A stretch of 38,665 nt of DNA, taken from positions 1 to 38,665 of the IMG/VR virus record IMGVR_UViG_3300034101_001802; one strand, written 5' to 3'. Position 1 is the stretch's first letter; every line of letters begins with the position of its first letter. The position numbers and the translations under genes are program-made. Of the stretch, positions 17,201-24,315 are shown piece by piece. The DNA comes from a virus. The notes beneath the pieces are model-generated. The model was not told the origin of the DNA. It was given only the letters and a program-made list of their open reading frames with translations, and searched no databases.

Positions 17201-20200
17201 TACCTCTTTAGTGAACAAGGCAGCTGTTACTTTATCTATAGGCCTTGCAGTACCATCTTTTTTAGAAGTAGACCAAGTTATTAAACTAAACCTACTTGAA
17301 CCAAGTAGACGTTCTTTTGCTTTAACATAATCATAAGTTCTACTAACATACTTACCATTGTATAAGTTGTAGAACATTGAATCAATTGCTCCTAAAGGTT
17401 TTATTCCTAGAAATGCTTTGATAGCATCCCATATAGTTTCAAAAACAGTTTTAAGTTTCTTTGTAGGATAAGTTTTACCACCACTTAATGCAAAAGTTCT
17501 AAAGTCTTCTGCAAGCATCTCGTCATAAAATACTGTAGTAAGTTGAGCTTTATTAAGTTTGGGGTAAATCTTTTTTAAATCAGCAAGTTCTTTTTCAGTA
17601 GGTTTACCATAAAGCTTTGCAGCTTCTTTGTAAACTTCTGCAAGCTCTTCATCTGTAAGAAGACCTAACATTACTTCGTGTAAAGCTTCGTGATATTCAG
17701 TACCTTCTTCAGCTAATTCAGACAAATAAAGTACAGCATCTCCCGTAACTTTACCTTGAGCTATACCATTAAGAAGTTTTTCTACTACTTTAACATTGAC
17801 TTGAGGTAAGTTTTTAGCAATCCAAGCTTTAGCTTTAGCTATGTCTATTTTAGGACTACCTGTTTGTTGTGTTCTACCCAATCCATCTTCATCTTCTTCT
17901 TCTGTAATAATAGGGTCTTCCTCAATTTCTCCTTCTGAAATATCAGCCTCTTCTCCTGGTTCTACATTATCCGTAACTACAGATTCACTACTACCCATAA
18001 GAGCAGCAAGTTCAGAACTTTCTCCAGCTGCAAATTCTCCTCCTTCTGCAGGAGCTGTAGGAGCAGAAGCTGCTAAAGATTCTAACTTTACAGCAATTTT
18101 TCTATACGTATCATATATTTCAAAACCTGTAGATTGACCAGCAGCTTTAATCTTACTTGCTAGTTCATCATCTTCTAAAGATTCTACTAATTCAGTAGCT
18201 ACAAATTCATCAAAAGCTTTTTCTCCAAGTACACTTTTTACCTTTTTAAATATACTATCTAACTCTGTTGATAGAACATTTCCTTCCTCGTCTGTGGGAT
18301 AATTAGCATCTGTAAACTGTGCTTCTCCTTTATTTATTATACCTTTAACTTCTTCTAATAAAGAAGCAGCTGAGCTTTTTGCAGGAGGAGGTGTAGTAGT
18401 CCCAGCTTTAGGAGGGGTGTAAGTAGCCTTAGAAGATTCAGGAGTTTCTTTTATAGCTTCAGGATTATCAGAATATTTAAGATAAGTACTCTTGATTATA
18501 ACTTCTCCATTACTATCTGTAACAGCATTAGTAGTAAGAGGTATATCTTCTACAGGACGAGGGTTACCATTAGGTTGCTTGTTGCTTATAAGATATGAGA
18601 AGTAGCTATTATGTTTTACAGTTTCTACATAGAGAGGCTTACCTTCTTCATCAAATACTACCCTGTTAACTTCTAAATGGCTACCTGATTTGCCAAGTTT
18701 ATCATTACTAATCTGATGGTATTTATTTTCTAAGAAGGTAAGTAAAGCATCTTTATTAGCTTCAAGACTTTCTTGAGTAAAAGGTACTTCTACCCTAGTA
18801 CCCTTAGTAAAATCATAAAAAGAAAGTTGGCCTTCAGTTAGATAAAGTTGGGTTTGAGGATTAGGACGTGCAGAAAGAAGTGCATCTTCAGCTTTATCTT
18901 GTCTACCAAAATAGACAATTCCACGTAAGTAATCATAGATACTAAGAGTGTCTTGTGTCTTAGACTTACGAGCTGCTTCAGCTTCTTCTTTAGTAAGTTG
19001 TTTCCTTTTGTAGTAACCCCAAGAGTTTTTATACCTATTCCAAACAGCTGCATACTTAAAGTTACCTTTCAGCTTTTTATTTATAGCATCTAACTTTGCT
19101 AAAGCTCTTTTCTTATCCTTTTCAGGTTTACCATCTTTACCTAAAAGTACAAACTCACTTTTTGTCTTTTTTGTAGCAGTGGCTTTTTGTACAGCTTCTG
19201 CTTCTTCAGGTGCAAGAGCTATCTCAGCACTAGAAGTTAATGCAGTAAGAAGGTCAAATACTACCTGAGTTTCATTAGAACTAAGTTTTCTAGAAAGAAG
19301 GGGTACTACTACATCTTCATCTGTAATAAAATAAGCCAGACCATTCTTTACCTTGACTTGTTCTTTACCTACAGTAATATAACCCCAACCTTCTGCAGCA
19401 TCTTCATCATTAGTAGCCTTGGCTATTTCTATCCTACTCTTACCTAATCTTTCACCTTTCTTATTTTCTGTATTACCAAGAAGGGTATCCCATACAGCAG
19501 TAGTTAAATCCCTATCTCCTGTACGTTTATGAGGAGTAGTTTCAAGAAGTCCTAAAGATTTTCCTGTAACAGGTAAGAAAGAATTAATACCAGCTGCAGC
19601 TCTTTCAAAAAGCTTATCTCGTAAAGCCTGGAGTTTCTCCATAGCTTGTGCAGCTTCAATAGGCCTGTCTTTAGCATCATAAAACCTTTCGTAGTTCTCT
19701 GTTTTAAGAGTAGGTAATGGAATAAAATTATATACAAGCTGGTCTTCTCCAGCATTCTCTCCTAAAGGTTGTAGGTTAGCATCTACAGGAGCTCCATTCT
19801 TATAAAGAATAACTGCTAATGCATCTTTCTGCATTTTTTCAGGTAAAGGCTTACCTTCTGCATCTACAAAAAGATCAGGACGTTGTTGAGCTGTAACTAC
19901 TCGTAAAGAATACTTAGCATCAGAAGTACTAATTTTAGCTACAGTTTTAGACCATCTTTGCTGCGCTTTATTAGGATTAGGAGTACCGTCAGGTAGAGTA
20001 TCCATACCTGCAGTTTTAAATGCATTATCTATGCTAGGTTTTGGAGATGAATAATTAGTAATTAACGTATCTTGAGAGTTATCAATCTCTTGAGTATATG
20101 TTCTTTTTGCAGCTTGTCTAGGCGCACTTTCAGCTTGTTTAGCACGACGTTCTGCAAGCACCTTAGCTAAAGCATCTTCAAATAAAGACCTTTCTTTATT

Positions 20201-23200
20201 TAAAGAGTTAATCATTTTTTCCCAAGAGTTTATATAACTTTGGATTTCAGCAAGTTGCTCTAATACAGCATCTAATTGTTTCTCTTCTATACCAAGATTT
20301 AAAAAAGCTTGTGTTTGTTCAGCACGTAATTGTCGTAATAATGGAGTAACATCTGTCTGCCATTTTACCATTAAGTTATTTACAGTAGCTGGGTCTACAC
20401 CATAGATACTTTTATATAAAGCTTTGAACCTAGGATAAATAACTTTTACTAAAGCTTTTAGCGCATCTATTACTTCCTGCATTCTTTCTGCAGTAGCCTC
20501 AGCTTGATTCTTAGCATCTTGAACATCTCTAATCTGCTTTTGTAAAGCAGCTATGTCTTCAGTTATAGCTTTATTAAAAACATCTCTTCTAAATCTATTC
20601 TCTTGAACTTCTTTTAACCCAGCAAGAGCTTTGTTATTCTCTTCAAATAATGTAGCTCTTTGCTCATCAAGTTCTGCAATCTTTGCTCTATATTGTGCAA
20701 GTTTATTTTCAAGGTCAAAGATTTTAAAAGTAGTTTTTACACCATCTATTGTAACCCTAATTCTGCCAGATTTTGTAGCTTTAGCACGTTTTAAAAGTTC
20801 TTCAGCCTCAGTTATACTTTCTTCTATAATTTGTTTCTGCGCTCGTAAATTTTCAGCTAAAGCCATATTAGCTTTAATCTGCTTTTGAAGAGTTTGAACA
20901 CGTACATTATTATATATTTCCTGACGTTGTTCTTCCCTACTGAAAGAACTAGATGCTAAAAATGAAGGGTCTCTTTCAAGGTCTTCTAAGTCATATACAT
21001 TACCATCTTTATCGTACATAACATTAGGTTGACCTCTTTTAAAGAAAAGGTCAATAGTATCATCTATTGTTTCACGAGATTCTACTGGATTTTTAACTTC
21101 TACTTTAACTTCTTTACCATCTACAATAACTTTATATGTAGCATATTTATCTCCAGCTTTAGAAGTTCTTACAGCTGCATTACCATCTTCATCTATAAGG
21201 TTAGGATTTTCTGTAACAGGTTGTGCATCTTGAAGTGTAATAGGAGCTCCTGTAGATTTAGAAATACCTGTAACAGTTAACTTATCTTTTTTACCATTGT
21301 CTACTTTAAAGACAGTACTTTCAAACCCAAACTCTGGGTCTTCATTAGTATTAGCCTGGTAAAAATTCTTATACCTTTCTTCTTTAGAAGTCTTATCTAG
21401 AAATCTTTCTTGAGCATCAGTTTCAGCCAAAGCTTGGGCATTTTCTGCATACCTTTTATCAGCCATTTTAAAGTATGCATCATTCATGGCTTGTCTTTGC
21501 AAGACTAACCCATATAAATCCCTGGCTTTTTCAGCAAACTTAAGTTTAGTTTCAGGATTACTTTGATACTCTAAGTACTCATTTATAAGCCTTCTATAAT
21601 TATCAAGCCCTTTCTTTTTACTTAAGAATTGCTCTAAATCTACAGGAGTAGCTAAAGCTGAAAAGTCTGAAATGTATTGTATCATTTCAGGAGTAAAATT
21701 CTCATTAATCCCACGAAGAAACTGAGTGCCTGTTTCTGCTTTAATTTCTCCAAGTAAAGAATTAATTCTATCATCTATATCCAAAGTTGAAGCAGCTTTT
21801 AAAAGCATATCTTTACGTGCTCCTTCAGGATAATCTGAAAATCTTACATCAATATCTTCTTTAATCTTTTTTATTTTCTCAGCTTGTTTTAAAGCCTTTT
21901 CTCCTTTATCTTTAATATATTGTTTTACTTGGTCATCGTCCATACCCTTGAAAAAATCAAGAGTAGTTTCTTTTCCTGTTACAGAAGAAACAACTTTAGA
22001 GCTGTACTTAGCTCTAAGTTCAGCAGCACTAAGTAAATTTTCATCTTGTATTTTACTTTTTAAATCCTCAAACTTACCTATTTCTACAAAAGTATCTACC
22101 ATGTTAGCAAGTTGCATTGAGTTGATAGTTTTATGATTCATCCTATCATCTGCTAACAATGCTTCATCAGCCATACTTTTTAAAGCATTGTCTACTACTT
22201 GACCTTCGTATAATTTTTTGGTAAGTGTGTCTTGTAAATAACTATTAGCAGCTTCTACATTTCTTTTAAAAGATGCGTCTGCGGCACTTAACTCTTTATA
22301 TTCTCCATAAATACCACCCTCAATACCTAGTTTTACACCTAACTTAGAACCAGGAGCACGTTTAATTGTAGGTATTCCTAATCCTCCAATAACTAAACCT
22401 GCAAATGCATTTTCCCAACCTTCTTCTGTACCATAAGCTTCTTGTAAACCACGTCCTATAGAAGTAATAAAGTTTTGTACATCTGAATTAGCGTCTTTAT
22501 TAAGCCTTAAGTTATAGTAACTTTCTGCAGTTTTCTGAATAGCAAATTGTCCTTGCTCTTCTGTCATCTCCATTAAAGGATCTTTAAGAAGCTTTGTAGT
22601 ATAGTCTAAACCTTTTTGAAACTTGTTTCTTTTTACAAGTTCATATAAACCTGTATCTTCAGCAACATTAATAGCCTCAGTAGTTAAAACTTTATTAGGT
22701 GTGTAGCCTTTACTAAAGATGTTTCTAAATTGTGTATAATTAGATAAAGTAAGTAATCCTACATTAGCTGTAAATACAGAATTTTGGTAATTCTGAGTTT
22801 CCTTCTCTAAATTATTTAGTTCTTGCTCATATTCTTGAGGAGTTATCTCTCCACTTTCAATTTGAGCCCTAAGGCCTTGCATCCTCTGCTCTTTAAAATC
22901 TTTACCATTTTGCAAAGCTTCAAAAGTAGATTCACCTAAAGAACCTACAAAAGAAGACACGGCTTGATTCATAGCCGTTTTACTTTTTATAGCTTTAGCT
23001 ACAGTAGCAAGTTCATCTAATACTTGTGTATTTTTTAAAGCAGCCAATTGTTCACCTGTTAAAGTAGCCACTTGTTTCATGGCAGCTTGTTCAGCTGCAG
23101 TTAAAGTACGTCCTTCTTGTAAAGCTTTAGACAATCCTTCTAATACTTTAGAAGTATTCCTAAGTGTAGTAAGTCCAAATAATTCTGCTCCTATACCTGC

Positions 23201-23779
23201 AGTTACCATACCTGCACCCATTGCACCTACTGCAAATCCAAAGTTTTTAAGGATAGTTTCTCCCCAAAAGTTAGTAGGATTTTTAATGGCATTAATCCAA
23301 AAAGGATTATCCATTTCTTCTTGAGTACGATAGTTAGGTAAAGCTTCTTCTAATCTTTGTTGAAAATCTACAAGTTCTCTAGAAACAGGATTGTCTATAA
23401 ATCTATTATATAATCCTTGATCTTCCCTACCTGTTGCTAAATTTACAAGACCTGCTAATGCTCCTAAAGTACCTTGAGCAAAAGTAGAGACTCCTATACC
23501 AACAAATTTAGTAGCACTTCTACCAAGTTGTTCTGTCCAAGGCTGCAACTGAGCACGCATTTCCTCATTGTCAGCACCTATTTGGTAGCCTGTATATAAA
23601 TAATCAAAGTAAGTATTGTCCTTATCTGGAACACTTACTTGAGGACTTCTTACAGTAGTTCCTCCATAAGGAGTTTCAGCATATCTTTGATTAATGCTGT
23701 TTAACTCCATTTCTACTAACTCAGTAGGAGTATAAGGTTGGTTAGTTCTTGGGTTTATATTAACAAGATTTGGCCGCAT
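11216..23779 (-). CDS. Giant virion RNA polymerase / zincin protein (4187 aa)
   Basis: The DFDID motif at residues 3477-3481 (LVAKSGGDFDIDKLNVY, nt 13337-13351) matches the double-psi beta-barrel catalytic loop of crAss-like virion RNA polymerases. The three Asp bind the catalytic Mg. This family, known from phage phi14:2, is ejected with the DNA and transcribes early genes. A metallopeptidase-like HExxH (HEALH, H2030-E2031-H2034) follows an acidic linker (about 1905-1965) and could process the protein or act on a host target. The N-terminus has two Gly/Ala-rich hydrophobic segments (about 91-117 and 179-204), possibly membrane-inserting. A long coiled coil spans about 950-1200. The protein is much longer than phi14:2 gp66 (about 2180 aa), so it likely fuses modules that are separate elsewhere. 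It starts 14 nt after the lysozyme-module stop. Confidence 0.88.
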   Translation of the reverse strand: MRPNLVNINPRTNQPYTPTELVEMELNSINQRYAETPYGGTTVRSPQVSVPDKDNTYFDYLYTGYQIGADNEEMRAQLQPWTEQLGRSATKFVGIGVSTFAQGTLGALAGLVNLATGREDQGLYNRFIDNPVSRELVDFQQRLEEALPNYRTQEEMDNPFWINAIKNPTNFWGETILKNFGFAVGAMGAGMVTAGIGAELFGLTTLRNTSKVLEGLSKALQEGRTLTAAEQAAMKQVATLTGEQLAALKNTQVLDELATVAKAIKSKTAMNQAVSSFVGSLGESTFEALQNGKDFKEQRMQGLRAQIESGEITPQEYEQELNNLEKETQNYQNSVFTANVGLLTLSNYTQFRNIFSKGYTPNKVLTTEAINVAEDTGLYELVKRNKFQKGLDYTTKLLKDPLMEMTEEQGQFAIQKTAESYYNLRLNKDANSDVQNFITSIGRGLQEAYGTEEGWENAFAGLVIGGLGIPTIKRAPGSKLGVKLGIEGGIYGEYKELSAADASFKRNVEAANSYLQDTLTKKLYEGQVVDNALKSMADEALLADDRMNHKTINSMQLANMVDTFVEIGKFEDLKSKIQDENLLSAAELRAKYSSKVVSSVTGKETTLDFFKGMDDDQVKQYIKDKGEKALKQAEKIKKIKEDIDVRFSDYPEGARKDMLLKAASTLDIDDRINSLLGEIKAETGTQFLRGINENFTPEMIQYISDFSALATPVDLEQFLSKKKGLDNYRRLINEYLEYQSNPETKLKFAEKARDLYGLVLQRQAMNDAYFKMADKRYAENAQALAETDAQERFLDKTSKEERYKNFYQANTNEDPEFGFESTVFKVDNGKKDKLTVTGISKSTGAPITLQDAQPVTENPNLIDEDGNAAVRTSKAGDKYATYKVIVDGKEVKVEVKNPVESRETIDDTIDLFFKRGQPNVMYDKDGNVYDLEDLERDPSFLASSSFSREEQRQEIYNNVRVQTLQKQIKANMALAENLRAQKQIIEESITEAEELLKRAKATKSGRIRVTIDGVKTTFKIFDLENKLAQYRAKIAELDEQRATLFEENNKALAGLKEVQENRFRRDVFNKAITEDIAALQKQIRDVQDAKNQAEATAERMQEVIDALKALVKVIYPRFKALYKSIYGVDPATVNNLMVKWQTDVTPLLRQLRAEQTQAFLNLGIEEKQLDAVLEQLAEIQSYINSWEKMINSLNKERSLFEDALAKVLAERRAKQAESAPRQAAKRTYTQEIDNSQDTLITNYSSPKPSIDNAFKTAGMDTLPDGTPNPNKAQQRWSKTVAKISTSDAKYSLRVVTAQQRPDLFVDAEGKPLPEKMQKDALAVILYKNGAPVDANLQPLGENAGEDQLVYNFIPLPTLKTENYERFYDAKDRPIEAAQAMEKLQALRDKLFERAAAGINSFLPVTGKSLGLLETTPHKRTGDRDLTTAVWDTLLGNTENKKGERLGKSRIEIAKATNDEDAAEGWGYITVGKEQVKVKNGLAYFITDEDVVVPLLSRKLSSNETQVVFDLLTALTSSAEIALAPEEAEAVQKATATKKTKSEFVLLGKDGKPEKDKKRALAKLDAINKKLKGNFKYAAVWNRYKNSWGYYKRKQLTKEEAEAARKSKTQDTLSIYDYLRGIVYFGRQDKAEDALLSARPNPQTQLYLTEGQLSFYDFTKGTRVEVPFTQESLEANKDALLTFLENKYHQISNDKLGKSGSHLEVNRVVFDEEGKPLYVETVKHNSYFSYLISNKQPNGNPRPVEDIPLTTNAVTDSNGEVIIKSTYLKYSDNPEAIKETPESSKATYTPPKAGTTTPPPAKSSAASLLEEVKGIINKGEAQFTDANYPTDEEGNVLSTELDSIFKKVKSVLGEKAFDEFVATELVESLEDDELASKIKAAGQSTGFEIYDTYRKIAVKLESLAASAPTAPAEGGEFAAGESSELAALMGSSESVVTDNVEPGEEADISEGEIEEDPIITEEEDEDGLGRTQQTGSPKIDIAKAKAWIAKNLPQVNVKVVEKLLNGIAQGKVTGDAVLYLSELAEEGTEYHEALHEVMLGLLTDEELAEVYKEAAKLYGKPTEKELADLKKIYPKLNKAQLTTVFYDEMLAEDFRTFALSGGKTYPTKKLKTVFETIWDAIKAFLGIKPLGAIDSMFYNLYNGKYVSRTYDYVKAKERLLGSSRFSLITWSTSKKDGTARPIDKVTAALFTKEVTHSVVGNMFKSLFNANNSIGDLAKMTVGELETFIDDGIRRTKEEIDRLPDSTLYKTPTNIVINTKKTFNAIYTSETGRKKIRNAVKEYIQNDLAIDLGLYKEDDINEQERTDRDSNAWGKDSSTIHPREGTNAFVKLMVASLPAYSRVDGVMTPEKGDMLGLQMLVNPNSVFNHLLSSLHTSTTFNDPGDNNSMVKVLERLSEEIPHYKTLLALLTDPANMAKDPLEANNLVTNFQQSMYKTALNYNLWLVNEGDVVKQDPNAETAEDRTVATWRSKLVENLGTTESIIVKPKDASLPRVSHRKVREILNTVKTPKTDAFKYYMEALNKLGFTIDVTDPSEYSNEEAREFIDNAKYFTAQLSKEPKSGQDLDLDYIFNKTSQSRLFNLAKIAASKLYEVTDLQHIGPDGKTRYGVSEHNAISMLAEYINSMPVGTPIHKLYGRFGKFPGLLSPYISNSKLLNEILFRKNENGRYVRTDVPFKITIIEGARPNQTAAEGKVNTQSDKQDRTWMSFNSILKGIFPILRTSDKSLEYAIDITREGEGNPLFRPGNINSKRSEIIETLVGYLADELLVGKETGGSLIANFGKNKGNGLYFFEEIIKDKVPNILPTQSVEDYVTTNIKAIREAISDYLELHNKEVIQRLVDNNLAVYTPTASGMAVTLRALDKGITEQFEKEAGTTFSKSEQGVKMSLAQFDNLIEAFTANSLIGNIEQTKLFFGHPAFYKSAVDLYKRTAGAVGTKKMAIVDTRINNFINSLSQSNKDGKLVKDGFFEVVVMQEPVTMSSYLSDIRKAFEEKFGVKKGSLLASKYSAMEEADGQGYITLPEYREFRLRVGEWGRVEESLYQQVMRGDNIPVDKITKVFNVLKAQYFGLNKVDGLSVPVYLKFSLLPLIPSVYKGTNMEAIAESMMANGQGVAVYPSGIKIGALMQPDGNYYPLYDDIVEESQYEGNPVAANANTLTLDYRFMGIQVATNNEIKEYTTRGSQNAKLLVSDRYENGVAQPITVYRDGKPKSLTSKETQALVKEYHQTVNQITEEKAKKILAEIGAKEVKPGVYKITNVKNLSNKLIRAARNRNSPDNLIDSLGTVEEGTEIRFKYLLDGVPSRNKIENLLFSLINNTVITQKYNGGARIQAASTGFERGPRTYNFKDGKAILTSNPDLRFYIPGKNGEILPAQVKVAPNSDMMQVIKKLGGITKTNEILKKLWEVTIEDGKVTGGTRYNPEAVKELLGDISPEIFQFVAYRIPTQGMNTIENLEIVEFLDPLAGEAIHLPSELVAKSGGDFDIDKLNVYFRHFTKEGSINVEDKEQVLHNKMISISQDFLAAPENYTDLLMPNDPVVLKDLAGKETLVSKTKSLTWGHNLDTAEYYLVGKAAVGIVARHRTHHTLTQQAGVSINKVYMGGVNFDEQTSAKLNFAGSEDNYSLGGISDSNKQHKIGDIISEFLSAFVDVAKDPFIFRLNGNINTADTYMYLIRRGVPIEVASKFMTQPVIIEYFKRYAGGRSMVNVMNGTDVSSGEIKQELYSLLEAAFKNLGGTDASKIAFKSFTEDNLSGYVGKDLSENLKDLSFVRTQIQVLEDFSRYMEQSNNLRMLMDATSDDTVRHKNFNALDNYNKRMDEVRKSNMFDSKSVQRIFDDTLVGGFQKAQMLHDVYRDLFVTESPKIKTALDSLRDYLKSNKVDEQSSNDILDRAKNALIVHMYSTSKDFMADVQKRLQLGTEDLKSMPEEIASKLKSPNPAIRKNPFYKQLIPLLQNPKSAVKALKMFNVKLTTFDFNQIVNGFSGITDVNEQKRLAALILFQSGLDNSAETWYDKVPVDVMADLLNNAIMQFKDNLANFDSDYFMQEFIRNNYMNSSLVPYLGSLERLAIDKTGTFKGQVPKRFGNRLYLKVKATYPEYQDKDKAALAKAAGLDTAEYLLLAKTEDGSFKLINKRGDRLSKEYKKANMNSMLNKNNVNTGEFRDKFPQWSEPLLPALPKNESLPSQGETLENNC

Positions 23780-23793
23780 TTTTATATATTAAG

Positions 23794-24309
23794 TTAAGAT
23801 GCAATTAATTTAATAGCTTCGTCTAATTCTGTATCTGAAACATTATTTAGACCTTCCCACTCATTTCTAAGTTGAGTTCTCTTTTCTGCTAAGGTACCAC
23901 CTTTTTTCAACCTTTGCTGTAAAAGGTATATAAACATTTTATCTTGTATTTCAGGTGTAAACATTGTATCATCTGGTAACTCTAAAGCTGTAGCAACATC
24001 TTTAAGAGTTTGACCTACTATTTGATATTTACCTAAAGGCGTAGCTTTTTTAGTAGATTTTCTAATTCCTTTACTATACTTATCATAAGCTCCTCCAGAT
24101 TTAGTAAATTCATAAAGCTCTGCTAAAGTTTTACTAGTTATATCAACGTCTTTAAAACTTTTTGATGTTGTTTCAGCATTGTTGTACAAAGTTTTATAAG
24201 AACCAGCTTCTACTTTATTTAAAAGAGTTAACATTTTATTATAAGAATCATCTAAAGTTCCTGTCTTATTTTCTTCTGATGGAGCAGGCTTGGCATCAGA
24301 AGGTTCTAC
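23794..24309 (-). CDS. Lysozyme-like (GH104-type) module, reached by -1 frameshift
   Basis: The frame is open from the slippery site at 24309 to the stop at 23794. It gives a 25-residue Pro/Ser/Glu linker (VEPSDAKPAPSEENKTGTLD...) and then 146 residues from ATG 24234. The domain matches the phage lambda R/GH104 muramidase layout. LLNKVEAGSYKTLYN carries the likely catalytic Glu. ITSKTLAELYEF, PLGKYQIVGQTL, and MFTPEIQDKMFIYLLQQRL follow, all typical of the family. It would cut peptidoglycan glycan strands during genome entry. The frame is -1 relative to the upstream 765-residue gene, and the linker is coding-like throughout, so it is probably expressed as a C-terminal extension (936 aa total). 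Independent start at ATG 24234 would trim residues close to the catalytic segment. Annotation as a separate 146-residue gene is the alternative. Confidence 0.82.
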   Translation of the reverse strand, partial: VEPSDAKPAPSEENKTGTLDDSYNKMLTLLNKVEAGSYKTLYNNAETTSKSFKDVDITSKTLAELYEFTKSGGAYDKYSKGIRKSTKKATPLGKYQIVGQTLKDVATALELPDDTMFTPEIQDKMFIYLLQQRLKKGGTLAEKRTQLRNEWEGLNNVSDTELDEAIKLIAS

Positions 24310-24315
24310 TTTTTT
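24273..24315 (-). promoter_or_regulatory. Programmed -1 ribosomal frameshift signal
   Basis: On the - strand the zero-frame codons end CAA AAA AAG TAG. The heptamer A AAA AAG (24315-24309) is in the exact X XXY YYZ register, the same slippery sequence as E. coli dnaX. After a 6-nt spacer (TAGAAC), CTTCTGATG (24302-24294) pairs perfectly with CATCAGAAG (24281-24273) around a 12-nt loop. Loop CCTG (24288-24285) could also pair with CAGG (24263-24260) as a pseudoknot. The zero frame stops at once, and the -1 frame enters the lysozyme module. Confidence 0.85.

Noticed and set aside
20631-21280. Open frames on the + strand inside the giant - strand genes
   Set aside because: They are low-complexity mirror frames of strongly coding, AT-rich genes, without motifs or spacing of real genes.
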